A DNA stretch of 64,000 nucleotides, from NCBI RefSeq assembly GCF_026745355.1, contig NC_079202.1:4658173-4722172 (forward strand), given 5' to 3'. The DNA is from Beta vulgaris subsp. vulgaris. Its lineage: Eukaryota > Streptophyta > Magnoliopsida > Caryophyllales > Amaranthaceae. The number at the start of each line of letters is the position of its first letter. Positions within the stretch are counted from its first letter, which is position 1. The notes beneath the pieces were generated by a model. It was given only the letters and a program-made list of their open reading frames with translations. It did not search any database and was not told the DNA's origin. The position numbers and the translations under genes were made by a program. Positions 30,932-42,921 of the stretch are shown in pieces.

Positions 30932-32277
30932 CCTTAGACTCACTCTCTCCTCCAAAAATTAAATATACCTCACATGCCAAATTTTTTTTTTCTCGTCTTT
31001 TTTTGTCGTTGACTTTTGCACTAACAATGGGTAGAATAAAAAATAAGATTTTTCTACAAGATTGATACCCCTATATTTTAATGTACTCTACGTGATACCT
31101 TCATTATTTTTCCATGTTATACCCATTTTCTTTTTACTTATTCTACGTTGTACCCTTCAGTTAATTAATGATAGGTTTCTATTTATTTTCTTATTTTTAG
31201 TTTCTTAGACTTACATTAGGAGATAAATTTTCCCATAAAAAATTTACAAGTTTGAGGAACTTTTCTCCCATCTAATATAAGGCTAAAGAATTAAAATAAG
31301 AAATTAACTAAAAACTCAACATTAACTGAACTCAGGGGTGCAATATAGAACAATTAGAAAATTCAAGGATACAACTTAAAATAAAATAAATTGTATATTA
31401 CCTATATTTCGAAAATGGTGCTTATTATGTTCGTTAGATATAAATATAATCCAAATTTAACGAGTGAAATATATACCAATAAATGATAGAGATAATTGTA
31501 TAAGAACAAGAAAAATATAAATGAGCAGAAAATAATTTTGGGTATACCTTATATTCATACACATGTTATATACTCGTGTGTATGATACATGTGTTGGATA
31601 TATGAATGCCTTGGAACCAGTCAACCAGACTTGTCAAAAAAAGACCCAAACTCATAACATATCAGGCCCAATTTACTTGGGTTTTAAACAAGATTTTTCA
31701 ACCCAAAATCAGTCAAATTCGGATGACCTCGGAAAATTTGAGAGGGTAAGGGCTGAACCCAGTCCGACATAATTTACCACAGTTCTAACAAAAACATTAA
31801 TAATAATAATTTTAAAATGTAAATTTTATTTCAAATAATATGACTAACAAATAATTCAATTCAACATAATTACATATTTACATGATATATGAAGTGTTTA
31901 CTTTCACTTCAACTTTGATATTTATTTGATGTGTTTTATAGAACATAATTACATATATATGCATGGCAATGAATCATTCGCAACAATATAATTATCTTTG
32001 CACTCCCACTTGGTAGCAGACAATTGGCTTGAAGATGGAAGCTCAAATTGTCAACATGGCAGTTTGTTGTGGCAGTTCCTAAAATAGTGGCAAGTGGAAA
32101 AAGAGGCGAACAACAAGTCAGTGGTCAAATCAGTTGGGAAGTTGTTGAGGAGATCAAGGAAGATCCATAAAAAGTCGAAACTAATTGCAACTTCAATGGT
32201 TAGCTAAAATGATACTGGGCTAAAGATGCCACATCATTTTCCTTAGCTAATTTTATACTTAGCCAACTTTCCTTTAG
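30932..32277. other. Non-coding stretch, nothing bounded
   Basis: AT-rich. The 31600-31770 part has paired 'gggttt...aaccca' words as in hAT subterminal regions, but no terminal repeats could be placed. No gene seen. Confidence 0.45.
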
Positions 32278-33058
32278 TTTTTTTTAGAGAGAAAAGAAAC
32301 AACTAGGGTGGATCCCAAGAATTAGGCCATCCTAAAGCATATTTGCGGATGCTTACAGCGAAAGGCAAATCAAGAACATCAACCAAGAAGTAATATTAGA
32401 TGTCGTGTGACCGCAATAAGCCACAATCCGCAGCATTAGCCTCCCGAAAAGCATGACGAATTTGGACATCCTCAAAAAGCTTCAAATCTTCACCTGCATC
32501 TAAAATAAGAGAGTCAAAAGCCCAAGGAATATTCCAAATATTTTTGATAGACTGGATTACCGCCAAATTATCACCCTCAATAATAATATTTCTAGTGCCC
32601 AAAGAAATAGCCCCTCTAATCCCTTCTCTTAATCCCCTAGCTTCAGGAACAAGAATAAAACCGACAAATCTAAAGCACCAGCACCACATAACAAAAAAAT
32701 TTCTTCTAAGTCATGAATAACAAACCAAAAGGAGGCTTGGCCATTTGAAAATTTTGAGCCATCAAAGTTGACTTTACAATAATTGGTAGGAGGAAGGCAC
32801 CAAATAACCCGATCCCTAATCTTAGACTTACCACAAGACACACTACCCTTCTGAATAGACTGCAAACAGAAACGGGCATCAACATCATCAATTGTAGCTC
32901 CATGATTCCTAATCTTATACACATAAGCTCTAACCATAGCACTCACTTTAGCTGGAGAACAATTTTCTTGAAGAAAAATCACACCATTACGATTATTTTC
33001 TTGACATAACCAACCAAACATTATTGACTCACTTGATGTTCCAAGCAATTCATTGTAT
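32278..33058 (-). mobile_element. 5'-truncated LINE, minus strand (RNase H)
   Basis: Minus-strand frames at 32629-33048 and 32396-32689 encode the end of an L1 ORF2: CKVNFDGSKFSNGQ (first Asp of RNase H), then EARGLREGIRGAISLG, IIIEGDNLAVIQSI (catalytic Glu and Asp region), and FEDVQIRHAFREAN. A frameshift separates the two halves. The A-tail is the T-run at 32278-32286. A target duplication was not found. Confidence 0.75.
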
Positions 33059-33514
33059 AATAAACTGAGAAATCATATTGATTAAGTTAACTTATTTATT
33101 ATGGAAGTCTGTATCATGAAAACATTTAACTCTACCCCACATAAGAATTCTTTGATATCGACCTTAGAAATGAATCTACATGTCTCCTCACAGTACGTAC
33201 TGGAATTGTTGCTCCCTCAAAGGAACCTCTGTTGTATAATCACCGGGTAATCGCTAGCGCACTCATGTAACCAAAAGCATAGAATACTAAGGCCTCGCAA
33301 CACCTATGGCTCAAGAATAAATGGATTCTTTGCGCATGAAACATTTGCCTTCAACACATCTAAAGCCGCCAAATTCACACTACTTACACTTGATTTTGTC
33401 GATGTAGTGTATTAATCACCATATACCTTTCTCAAATCGAGGCGAGCACCTCCTATGCCCCTCACGCGTCCGCTATGGTCCTTTCCTAAACTTTTGTGCA
33501 ACGGATCGATGTGT
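33059..33514. other. Unassigned stretch
   Basis: No frame or repeat recognised. The segment near 33340-33410 has mixed-composition sequence that does not match the adjacent elements. Confidence 0.4.
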
Positions 33515-33990
33515 GCTGGCAGGGGAAGGGGGTCTGTGTAGGGAGTGGTGGGTAGGGGAGGGGAGGGGTGGGCATGGAGGGGGGAGGGGTCTGTGCAGGG
33601 AAGGGAAGTTGTCAGGATGGGGTTGGGTAGGGGTGTGTAGAGAGGGGGTTTATGCACGGGAGGGGATGGGGTCTATGTAGGGGCAGGGAGGAGGAGGGAG
33701 TCTGTGCAGGGAGGGGAGGGTTAGAAAAGGGGTTGTGGAAGGGTGTGCAGGGAGGGAACGGGTGGGCAGGGGAAGGGGTCTGTGTAGGGAGGAGAGGGAA
33801 GGGGTGTGCAGATCCCTTGTCCTCCCCTCCCCTACCCACCCATCCCCTCCCTGCATAGCCCCCCCCCTTCCCTGCATAGACCCCCTCCCCCTTACTGCAC
33901 ACCCTCCCCCAACCCCTGAACACCCCTCTTCTCACTGCACAAACCCCCTTCCCCTGCACAGACCCCCCCTCCCTACACACCCATCCTTCC
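33515..33990. repeat. G-rich arm and C-rich arm minisatellite (fold-back)
   Basis: 33515-33805 is a degenerate G-rich array (units such as GGGGTCTGTGCAGGGA). 33808-33990 is its C-rich counterpart (CCCTCCCTGCATAGCCCC, CCCCTGCACAGACCCC). The two arms are inverted relative to each other, as at 7316-7965. Proline- or glycine-rich frames on either strand are compositional. Confidence 0.75.
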
Positions 33991-34435
33991 CCTAATTCAA
34001 GTGTAACCATACATGCCACATTAATCACATAATTCAATTAAGAAAAGAAAACTAACTAAAAACCTAGATTAATTCACCATAAACTACAAAAAAAAACTCA
34101 CAATAAGAAGAAATAGAGTAGTAGTGGTGGTCATCCTGGAGGTTGGTGGTGGTGATGTGGTGCTCCGGTGGTGGTTGTTGGTGGGGATACTCCACAAGCA
34201 ACAGTTCTCTAAACCCACTTAAATTCAGCAAACAGAAAAAATGCTAAATTTTGTTATAAGGTTTTTGGATCATTCTATCATTTGGTTAGTCTTGACTGTT
34301 TAGTTGTTATTGTTTCATCAGTTAAATTCTAGCAAATGAATGTGTTGTTGTGATCAGATTATTGCTTAATTAGTTCGTGATGTTGAACTGAAGTCATTGA
34401 TGGTGTAATAGCTTATGTTGTATGCAACCTCAGCA

Positions 34436-34935
34436 CTCTCCCCACCCTCACCCCCTCCCCTACCCTAATATCACTCTCCCCAGCCATCCCTCACCTCCTG
34501 CCAGCCCTCCTCCACCCCCTTCTCAGCCTCCCCAACCCTCTCCTACCCCTACCAGCCCTTCCCCCACTGAAAAAACACCCTCCCACCCCTACCAGCCCTC
34601 CCCCACCCCCTGCCCATCCCCCCAAACCTCCCCCAACTCTGCCAGCCCTCCCCCACTACATACACACCCTCCCCACCCCTTGTCAGCCCTCCCCCACCCT
34701 CTGCCTAGCCTCCTTAATCTTCTCCCATCCCTATCATGCCCTCCCCCGCCCTAATATCACTCTCCCTAGCCATCCTCCACCCCATACCAGCCCTCCCCCA
34801 CCCCCTGCCTAGCCTCCCCAACCCTCCCCCATCCCCTGCTCAGCCTCCCTAACCCTTGCCAGCCTTCCTCGCACAGCACACACACCCTGCCCACCCCCTG
34901 CCAACCCTCCCCCACCCCTACCTACCCTCCCCCAC
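34436..34935. repeat. C-rich minisatellite
   Basis: Degenerate array of about 20-bp units (CAGCCCTCCCCCACCCC). A longer-range repeat is visible: CCTAATATCACTCTCC occurs near 34463 and again near 34749, about 285 bp apart. The 34086-34200 and 35120-35240 flanks are rich in GTGGTGG. No real coding sequence. Confidence 0.78.
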
Positions 34936-35459
34936 CTTAAATGCAAAGCTAAAATGGTGAAATTCAATAGAGTAAATTAATTAAACAACAAAAAAACACA
35001 AAATTCTCCACCAACCAACTAAACCAACTAATGACAATTCAAAACAACACAAACCCAAATTTACATCACAAAACACTAAAAAAAAGCACAATAATTAATT
35101 CAGAAAGGGAAAATTGAATTACCCAACAAGGTCATGGTGGTGGTGCGTGAGATAATGATGGGTGGTAGTGCTGCATCAATGTCGTCGCGATGATGGCGCT
35201 ACATGGTGGTGGTGATGGTGGCGCTACGTGGTGGTGGCGCTACTCTAAATTTAAACCCACTAAAAATCAATGCAGTGAAGGAGAGAAGAGAAGAGTGGAA
35301 GCAATTCAGTGGAGGAGAGAAGAGAAGATAAGAAGTTGTGGTGGTGCGCAACGCGGAGATGTGGTGGTGCTTAAGTTTGGAGTTCGCGCAATGGTACGGT
35401 GTAGTGGTGCTGGTGCATGAGAAGAAGCAATTTCGCTCATAAAATTTTCTCTATGCACG

Positions 35460-35627
35460 TAAAATATATTCGTGAAAAAAAAAGTGAAGGATTGCGGTTA
35501 GTCAAAAACTACAGCCCTTCAATGACGAGGGGTTACGGTTAGCCCAAAAATTGCAGCCCTTCACTATTAAGGGTTGTGTTTTTCAAAAAACACTACATTA
35601 TTGCTCTTTCGTTTTCTTCCACTAGTG
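35460..35627. mobile_element. Probable right end of a CACTA transposon
   Basis: The segment ends CACTAGTG at 35620-35627, so read inward from the right it starts CACTAGTGG, the CACTA terminus. Just inside are two subterminal repeats of the form GGTTAG(T/C)C(C/A)AAAAA...CAGCCCTTC. The matching left end was not located; it may be degraded within the G/C-rich block. The next base begins Copia sequence, suggesting this element inserted into that Copia. Confidence 0.45.
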
Positions 35628-35738
35628 ACTTCCACTTCTTTATGGGTATTGGATAACGTTGTGGTTCTCACATAGTTAATGATGTGCAGGGACTAAGAAG
35701 AAGTAGGAGGCTGGCAAAGGAAAAGGTAGAGCTTCGAG

Positions 35739-35960
35739 TTGGAAATGGAGCACGGGTTATTGCACCTTATCGTAGGAAGCTATAGTCTGCATTTGCCATC
35801 TGGCTTCATTTTAGAACTCAATAATTGTTATTTTGTTCCTTCGATAACTAAGAACATAATATCTGTTTCTATTTTGGATTCTGAAGGGTTTTTTTTTAAA
35901 TTAAGAACAAGTGTTGTTCCATTTTCTACAATAACATGTTCTCTATTGGTGCTAAATTGA
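35739..35960 (+). pseudogene. Copia protease/pre-integrase fragment
   Basis: FILELNNCYFVPSITKNIISVSILDSEGF is the segment after the protease core in Copia polyproteins. The DSG catalytic motif itself is not present. Confidence 0.7.
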
Positions 35961-36291
35961 TAAATGGCTTATATTTGCTTGATAGGTCAGTATAAGTCTA
36001 TAACATACATAGCAAGAAATAAAAATCAAATGAATCAAACCTAACCTACATTTGACATTGTCGTTGGGTCATATAAACCAAAAGCGCATCAAAAAGTTAC
36101 AACAGAATGGCATTCTTCCATCATTTGAAGTATGTGAATCATGCTTGATGGGGAAGATGATGAAGTCACCATCTACAGCAAAGGGTGAAAAGTCAGCGAT
36201 CTCTTAGGCCTCATACATTCAGATGTTTGTGGTCCTATGAGCAGAAAGGTAAAGAGATGGTTATAACTACTTTATTACCTTCACTAATGAT

Positions 36292-36630
36292 TTGAGTAGA
36301 TATGGATATGTCTACTTAATGAAATATAAATCAGGATCTTTTAACAAATTCAAAGAGTTCCAAAATGAAGTACAAAATCAGTTTGGTAAGACAATAAAAG
36401 CATTGCGATCCAACGGTGGTGGCGAGTATTTGAGCCAAGAATTTGATAATCATTTGAAGGATTGTGGAATTCTTCCACAATTGACTCCACCAGGAACACC
36501 GCATTTAAATGGTCTGTCTGAAAGGAGGAATCAAACCTTATTGGATAAGGTTCGATCAATTATGAGTCTTAATGATCTTCCTATTTCTTTTTGGGGATAT
36601 GCTATCGAAACAGCTGCACACACACACTAA
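36292..36630 (+). pseudogene. Copia integrase core, partial
   Basis: Reads RYGYVYLMKYKS, ALRSNGGGEYLSQEFD, then PPGTPHLNGLSERRNQTLLD and FWGYAIETA. The second catalytic residue position (normally RSD) is Asn here, RSNGGGEY. A GAT to AAC-type change would disable strand transfer. The HHCC part (VCESCLMGKM near 36127-36150) is just upstream in another frame. Confidence 0.82.
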
Positions 36631-37354
36631 ATAAGAGTCCGTCAAAGGTTGTAGAAAAGACTCCATATATATGAGTTATGGAATGAAAAAACTCCAAACT
36701 TTTCTTCTCTTAAGATCTGGGGACGTGAGGTCTATGTAAAGCGGTTACTATCAGACGAATTGCACGCAAGTTAGATAAATGTATGTCTCTTTGTGGGATA
36801 CTCAAAAGAGACAAGGGGTTATTACTTTTATAATCGTCAAGAGAACAAAGTATTTGTTGCTTGTGATGGTGTCTTTCTTGAAAAGGAATTTGTTTCTATA
36901 AAGACAAATGGGAGTAAAATAATTCTCGAAGAAATTCGAGAGGAGCAACAATTGGACGTGGTTCACACCATGTCAAAGACGGCCCGACAAGATGAAAGTC
37001 AAGTTCAGGAGATGACGCATTCAACACGTGAACCTCCTACCGTCCCACTTGAATCTAATTCAAGCCAAGATGTTCAAGAAGTTGAAGAGAACATTTCTCT
37101 TGATGCTCAGACCCTGCGTAGGTCAAGTAGTCCAAGGATTCCAAACAAAAGGTTGGTTCATTTCCTGTTAATTGAAAACTCTGAAATTATGATTTTGGGG
37201 AATTCAAAACCTACTACCTACAAACAAGATTTGATGAGCCCAGCTCGGAGAAATGGCTTGAGGCCATGAAGTCCGAGTTAGACTCCATGTCTAAGAATAA
37301 AGTTTGGACCCTAGTCGACTTGTCTGATGGGTTAACCTTATTCGATGCAAATGG

Positions 37355-38273
37355 GTGTTCAAATTGAAAATAGTCAAAGATGGAGATGTCTATGTCTACA
37401 AAGCAAGACTGGTTGCAAAAGGATTCATGCAAATTCATGGTATAGACTATGATGAGACCGTTTGTCTAGTAGCAAGGCTTAAGTCGATTCCGATGCTTTT
37501 AGCGATTGCTGCATTTTACAATTATGAAATTTGGCAGATGGATGTCAAAACTGCATTCGTGAATGGTTTCTTGAATGAGGATGTGTATATGACACAATCT
37601 GAGGGTTTTGAGGATCCAGAAAATCCTAAAAGGGGTTTGCAAGCTTCAAAGATCCATCTATAGATTGAAGCAGGCATCTCAGAGCTAGAATCTTCTATTT
37701 GATGAGGCAATCAAGCAATTTGGTTTCCTCAAAAACGAAGAAGAATCTTGTGTCTACAAGAAGTTTAGTGGGAGCAGCTTAGTCTTCTTGGTTTTGTATA
37801 TAGATGACATACTACTCATGGTAAATGACATACCAATGCTTGAGCCAGTCAAGGAATGGTTGAAAAGTTATTTCTCCATGAAGGACCTTGGAGAGGCTGA
37901 GTACATACTGGGAATTAAAATCCATAGAGATAGGTCTCGAAGGATGATTGGACTAAGTCAAGAAAATTATATTGATAAAGTTCTTGCAAGGTTCAACATG
38001 GATAACTCGAAGAGAGAATTTGTTCTCATGTCACATGGCATATCGCTTAGCAAGAGTCAGTGCCTGACTGAGCTTGATGAGTTAAATCGAATGAGTAGCA
38101 TCCCTTATGCTTCGCCTATAGGATCTATCATGTATGTCATGATAAGTACTCGACCGGATGTTGCATATGCCTTGAGGATGTGTAGCAGGTTCCAAGCAAA
38201 TCTAGGAGAATCACATTGGACTTCAATTAAGAGCATCCTTAAGTACTTAAGGAGGACTAAATGCATGTTTTAA
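37355..38273 (+). pseudogene. Copia reverse transcriptase, broken
   Basis: 37355-37663 encodes YKARLVAKGFMQIHGIDYDE, then MDVKTAFVNGFLNEDVYM. After a frameshift, 37788-38273 encodes LYIDDILLMVNDI (active-site IDD), YFSMKDLGEAEYILGIKI, and SIMYVMISTRPDVAYAL. Two long segments are well kept, so this element looks younger than the other two Copia copies. Confidence 0.88.
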
Positions 38274-38726
38274 GTCTATGGAGGTGAAAAAGAGTTGGTT
38301 ATTAAAGGTTACACTAATGCGAGCTTCCAAACTGATAGAGACTATTACCGCTCTCAGTCAAGGTACGTCTTTTGTCTAAATGGAGGAGCAGTAAGCTGGA
38401 AGAGCTCAAAGCAAAGCATTGTAGCTGACTTTACAACATAATCATAATATTTAGCAGTGGTTGAAGAAGCTAAGGAAGCAGTTTGGATAGAGAAGTTCTT
38501 GACATAGCTGGATATCATACCTAGTACTCTAGAAGGGATTGAGTTGTTTTGTGATAACAATGGTGCAATTGCACAAGCAAAAGAACTGAGATCATATAAC
38601 AAATCCAAGCATGTAATGAGGAAATATCACCTCATTCTGGAGATAGTTGACAGGAAGGATGTCAAAATCTGCAATGTTCATACGGATGAGAATGTGGCTG
38701 ATCCGCTAACTAAACCACTACCTTAA
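38274..38726 (+). pseudogene. Copia RNase H, broken
   Basis: After a stop at 38272 the frame reads KGYTNASFQTDRD and GGAVSWKSSKQ, then two stops, then IELFCDNNGAIAQAKE and NVHTDENVADPLTKPLP. These are the RNase H core and the usual Copia C-terminus. Confidence 0.85.
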
Positions 38727-38875
38727 CCCAAGCATAAGTGTCACATTTTGTAGGCTTGAAGCAAATGTTAGAGTGGCTTTAGATTGTACTAGGTTTAGAA
38801 AAACTTGTTACAATGTAGAGACATGGTTTTGCTATTTTGTGTTTATGAGAGATAAATTTTTGTCTTATTTAATTT

Positions 38876-39234
38876 GGATTTTTTAACAAGAATAATACAA
38901 AATTTACCCATTCTTCCGCAATAATACAAATCTTTTATTATTTTTTAATAATATAAACTTTTGATCAAAATCTCTCTAGTAGGGCAATGCCGGTTGTTAA
39001 CTTGTTGTAGGAGGTAACAAGATGAGATGGTTCAGGTGGGTGGGGGTTAGGGAAGGAGAGAGAAAGAAGAAAGATCATTTTATATTTTTTTTTGACCTAT
39101 TTTACATGTTACAAGTCAATTTGACCTACTGGAGGTATTTTGATGTAAAGTTTGTATTATTAAAAAATAATCAAAAGTTTATATTATTGCGAGAGAACAG
39201 GCAAAAGTTTGTATTATTGTAGTTAACAAAATCC
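38876..39234. mobile_element. MULE-type MITE nested in the Copia spacer
   Basis: ATTTAATTT flanks both sides (38867-38875 and 39235-39243), a 9-bp duplication as made by Mutator-like transposases. The 359-bp element has terminal inverted repeats of about 85 bp: GGATTTTTTAAC at the left and GGATTTTGTTAAC as the complement of the right. Similarity continues through the CAATAATACAAA and TTATTTTTTAATAATA blocks. It has no coding capacity. Confidence 0.85.
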
Positions 39235-39893
39235 ATTTAATTTTGGTTTGGTATTAAATAAAATGTCCAAAATATATCTTGAATTTGATGGTATTGTCAA
39301 ATATATGATTTGATAAATGAAACACCATAAGCGAACTGATTCATAGAATATTAAAGTTCCTAATCTAAGTCATTAGATTAGACATAGATAATTTATTAAA
39401 GGGTTAGCATATAAGATTGATTAATATCATCGTTTCTTATGTATATGTATAGTTGATACATGACCGAATATACCTAACTAGAAGTTTCTATAATTTCGTA
39501 ATTATATTAGTGGATTCTTAAGACATGAGTGGAACACTACTTGGCTTAATGTTTGGTATAACTTTGATGTTGTCAAATGTCATGCCGTAAAAAGGAACTA
39601 TAAAAACATCGATCATTCGTATTGTGCTAAAAGTTGAGTGAGAGTTTTGGTTGCCACAAGTGAAAAGTCCTCCTATATGAGATAGGACTTGGAGAGTGAA
39701 AATTGAAAAATGCATGGTCGTGCTCAAATGGATCATATGATGATCATTTGTTTGTCAATCCGAACTCTGTTTTCAAGGATTAATTTGAAGACTAGTATGG
39801 ATGACATAGAAATATGGTCATAATATCAAATTAGACACTGAGAGGCTTAAGGAATTTTGAATATTGCACACTCGTCTCGGACAAGTGGGAGAT

Positions 39894-40522
39894 TGAAGGA
39901 ATTATGTCCTCGACTTACTTCAATGAAATTACTTAATAAATATCGATCATATTATGATGATAATATAATTTCATTAAATTGGGTACAGCGTATATGTCTT
40001 GCTAGAGAATGCTATAGAACTTTGCGTTAGTAGATAATATTCCCGAAACCTAATCAAATGGATCCTACAAGGTCACACTTAAACAATTTGGGTCAACAAA
40101 ATAGAAAAACCTAGAGCCCATGAAGGACTCTAGGGTGGCCGGCCAAAGAGGAGTAAGGGGAGGGGACTCCTAACCTAATTTGTTCTTATAATTAGGTGGG
40201 AAGACTAGAAAATAAAGTAGTGAGTTTTCTCTCATTATTTTCTCTCTCTTGTTTTCTCTCTCTTTCAAAAGTTATGTAATATTAACTCCAGGAAAAGAAG
40301 AGTCCTTCTTTCTTTCAACTAGCATTGGTGGAGTGTTGATCTGGATTGGTGGACCAAGTAGAGGAATCACAATTGTCGTTCGGTCTCCGGATCTCAACGA
40401 GTTTTGTGGAAATCACGCATCAAAGGTTAATTCTAAAACTATTAATATATGTGATCCTTTATTGTATGAGAAATGAGATCCTGTTTTAAGTGGTTATGAA
40501 TGTGATTCATGAAATTCCGCTT
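39894..40522 (+). repeat. 3' LTR of the truncated Copia
   Basis: Starts TGAAGGAATTATGTCC directly after the polypurine tract. Its probable end is near AAATTCCGCTT (40512-40522), which resembles the inverted form of the start. With no second LTR to compare, the right end is uncertain. Confidence 0.6.
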
Positions 40523-41230
40523 TATAATACTTATAATCCTATGCACATAACAGTGACTTCCCACTCACTATGACCCCGAAATTTTTTGAGAAAAAAATCA
40601 CCACTTTCATATACACATAAAGCACACCAACACCCACTAAAACACTATTGATGAGCAGCAAAGAAACACGAACACACGAAGAAGCAATAATCTCACCCGA
40701 CGAAAGCAGACGAGATCCGAAACAAAGCATCCACCGAAATGAAAACCAAAACCCTTAAAGCCCTTGTGAGGTAAAGAAGAAAAAAAAATTAATACAATCA
40801 ACAAAATAGAGCGAAATCTTTACTCTAGAAGCTGGTGAGCTTATCTGGGGATAAAGAGAGAAAAATTATTTCAGATTTTGAACTTTACTTATGGGAGTTT
40901 ATTATGAATCCAAATTGGGGGAAATTTTTGGTCTAAGTCTAAGGAAATTTTGAAGAAACGAGTTCCATTACATACTACAAATACTGATATTATTGAGATG
41001 GTGATTATACTTAGGAAAGAATTTGCAAATTTGGTAACTATCGAATTCGTGAAATTGAATTGGGGATAATTTGGGGACCTAGGGTTTCTATTTTCCTGGT
41101 TTCAATGACTTTAGATAGATCCCCTCTCTCTCTCTACCTTTCTCTCTCGCTAACTTCCCTTTACTGGTTTAGCCAAAATATTTTTTGCTTAGGTAGTTCC
41201 CACAATCACCTTTTCCTTTTTTCATATAAA
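40523..41230. other. Intergenic, nothing recognised
   Basis: AT-rich with a CT microsatellite near 41122-41152. No gene or bounded repeat seen. Confidence 0.5.
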
Positions 41231-41780
41231 CTAGCTGTAAATGCACGCGATGCGTGCGTGACAATCTTATGTAGATAATATACAAATGAACATATTTTTG
41301 ATCTAAAATTATTTTGGTATGATGTAAATTATTGAGGTTCTTTTGTAGATGTCATTATCGTTTTAAATTAAAGGTGAATTATCTTTAACTGTTGAATACC
41401 GTCACTGAAAAATTTGATCGATGATTTAATAATTTCTGTTCAACGACTTTAGTATAGTTCTTTAACAATTATAAATGTTAATAAACTATATTGTTTGAAC
41501 TTTGTAAATATGAAATATTATATATGTTATCACGATATATTGCAAACTTTTTTTGGTTGAAGATTCTAATTGATTTCATGAATTAATTATGTCTATCTAG
41601 TTTGTCAAGTTATTAATGGTATTGCATATTCTATTTATGACCTACTCATATGGCAATTTCATTGATTTTTCAATTTTCAATTTTTATAAAAAGAAAAACA
41701 TCGTTTTAAATTATTAAAGGGTATTCTAGTCACTTCAAAAGAGGACACCACACCTCTTCTCTTGGTTTATATAATAGAGA
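41231..41780 (-). mobile_element. Non-autonomous Helitron, minus strand
   Basis: On the minus strand it starts TCTCTATTATATAAACC after an A (complement of 41781) and ends ...ACAGCTAG before a T (complement of 41230). Helitrons start with TC, end with CTRR and insert between A and T, as here. A hairpin GCACGC-ATC-GCGTGC (complement of 41243-41257) lies about 10 nt before the end, the expected terminator position. 550 bp with no Rep/helicase gene. Confidence 0.8.
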
Positions 41781-42913
41781 TTATCACTTATTGAAAAGCT
41801 ATTTGTTGCATGGGATCCAATATATTTTGGCTAAGCCAATTTGCTTAGCAAAGTAAAACTCCATTTTGTGCTCCAATGGTTTAGCAACTCGCTAAATATT
41901 TTGTAAAATTGCAAGCAAGTCCTTTTGCACCATTATTGGAATTGCTCTAACAAGATAAAGCAAGTTGGAAGATTATGCTTAAATCATCAATCTTTCTACT
42001 ATAAATTCTCCTATTGCAAAACATATAAAATAAGGAACTCTCTCCCACTCATCATAACCCTAAAAACTCTATTACGCCTCATTCTCTCCATCATTTTTCT
42101 TTCATATTCTTAATTTGTCATCTTTCTCTCTCTCTTTAAAATTGAGTTGCTCGTTCCTTTTGCCAATCAGGCAAAAACAGTGTACTTGTACTACAAACTG
42201 CTACATAATGAATTGGTAGGATATCACCCTCCCGTGGTTTTTTCCTCTTTTCCAAGGGTTCCCACGCAAAATTGTCTTGTGTTCTTTTACTATTATTTGC
42301 ACTTTACTTTGCATATTAATTTTGCTTGTATTGCCAATTAATTGTCAATCCCCTCTCCAAACAAATTGATCTTGTGATAATTTGCCGAAAACATAAACCA
42401 AGCAAACAATGAGCTAGTTCATGAGTAACTTTATTGTCAATCCTACGAACAAAAATCCAAGACATACTACCTAACATACAACTAGCATGAACGATGTTAT
42501 CATGAATATATTATTGAATCAAAAAGAATAGTTTTGGGATTTTCATAGATATAGGAAGAATTAAACCTATGCCGGAATAATCTCTATTTTATATGTGAAC
42601 TCCTGACCCTTAATGTCCACCCTTAATTACCTAAATACCCTCAACCACCAACAAATATTACAAAACCAATTGAAATCTCTATCATATATGGCAACACATG
42701 GAGGACATCAAAAAATAAAATATAAAAAAAAAATTAATTACCTACTTTTATTAAATAAAAAAAAAAATGGGGATCACCGTATCATATATGAAAAATTTTA
42801 TATGCTTTAGCATGCATCACGTCACATGCATATAAAACTAGTATCTAAAATTCAAACATCCAATACCTAAGCTTGTTTCCCCCCAATAGCCATATTATTA
42901 TTTATAGGACATG
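41781..42913. other. Intergenic, nothing recognised
   Basis: AT-rich, with no bounded element. Short frames lack recognisable domains. Confidence 0.5.
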
Positions 42914-42921
42914 CCTTGGAT

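Larger units (their letters stand above)
35628..40522 (+). mobile_element. 5'-truncated Copia retrotransposon, plus strand
   Basis: No 5' LTR, primer site or full gag is seen; the element starts within late gag or protease sequence at the CACTA-like end. Protease/pre-integrase, integrase, reverse transcriptase and RNase H follow, then a long non-coding spacer, a polypurine tract (CAAGTGGGAGA, 39882-39892) and a 3' LTR. A MITE is inserted at 38876-39234. Its pol sequence differs clearly from the other two Copia elements (for example ADPLTKPLP at the end). Confidence 0.85.

Noticed and set aside
33412..34754. Proline- or glycine-rich frames on both strands
   Set aside because: Same compositional effect in C-rich and G-rich arrays; no domains, no start context.
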